From JAZGBC01 sp036444495 (GTDB lineage: Bacteria; Pseudomonadota; Alphaproteobacteria; Kiloniellales; J153), in assembly GCA_036444495.1 (NCBI GenBank), contig JAZGBC010000235.1, positions 1 to 12,793 on the forward strand: 12,793 bases of DNA, written 5' to 3'. Below the pieces are notes generated by a model. The model did not search any database. It was given only the letters and a program-made list of their open reading frames with translations, and was not told the origin of the DNA. A program made the translations under genes and the position numbers. Positions 12,749-12,793 of the stretch are shown piece after piece. Every line of letters starts with the position of its first letter. Position 1 is the stretch's first letter.

Positions 12749-12793
12749 CGCTCCGGGCAGGGTCAAGCAAGAGCCCGCAAGGGGCCTGGACGG

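Noticed and set aside
1..12793. tRNA, rRNA, CRISPR array or known riboswitch
   Set aside because: No cloverleaf with the conserved T-loop sequence, no regular repeat-spacer series and no riboswitch core was noticed by eye on either strand.

Overview
The window is GC-rich DNA of an alphaproteobacterium, probably near the Rhodospirillales. Most real starts are ATG or GTG with purine-rich ribosome sites. The best taxonomic pointer is a MipZ-type ATPase, which alphaproteobacteria use in place of MinCDE. The M23 peptidase next to xseA and the short TadA fit the same group. The assignment rests on gene content only.

Left part (1-3304): core genes. A leftward pair encodes exonuclease VII large subunit (xseA) and a secreted M23 peptidase that runs off the left edge; the two overlap by 4 bases. 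Divergent from them is purD, of the purine pathway.

Middle part (3305-8442): looks accessory. A secreted cupin gene and a LysR regulator diverge from a small AT-rich control region. This two-gene block lies between the true 3' end of purD and a second 42-bp copy of that 3' end, so it looks like a cassette inserted at the end of purD. After it come an alpha/beta hydrolase, a frameshifted remnant of a cyclase-type protein, a SAM methyltransferase with an unusual start, and a leftward gene fusing an alpha/beta hydrolase to a class III nucleotide cyclase.

Right part (8443-12793): core or housekeeping in character. A small unrecognised protein with a Pro/Ala linker and a distinctive C-terminal tail is co-oriented 30 bp ahead of mipZ. 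A 118-bp palindromic repeat element separates mipZ from a convergent leftward operon of an orphan ParA ATPase and a membrane-anchored SPOR-domain protein, 1 bp apart. tadA (tRNA adenosine deaminase) lies upstream in the same direction. No tRNA, rRNA, CRISPR array, transposase or integrase was seen.

The points most worth following are the purD-tail duplication around the cupin-LysR block, the uncharacterised partner of mipZ, and the ParA-SPOR pair.
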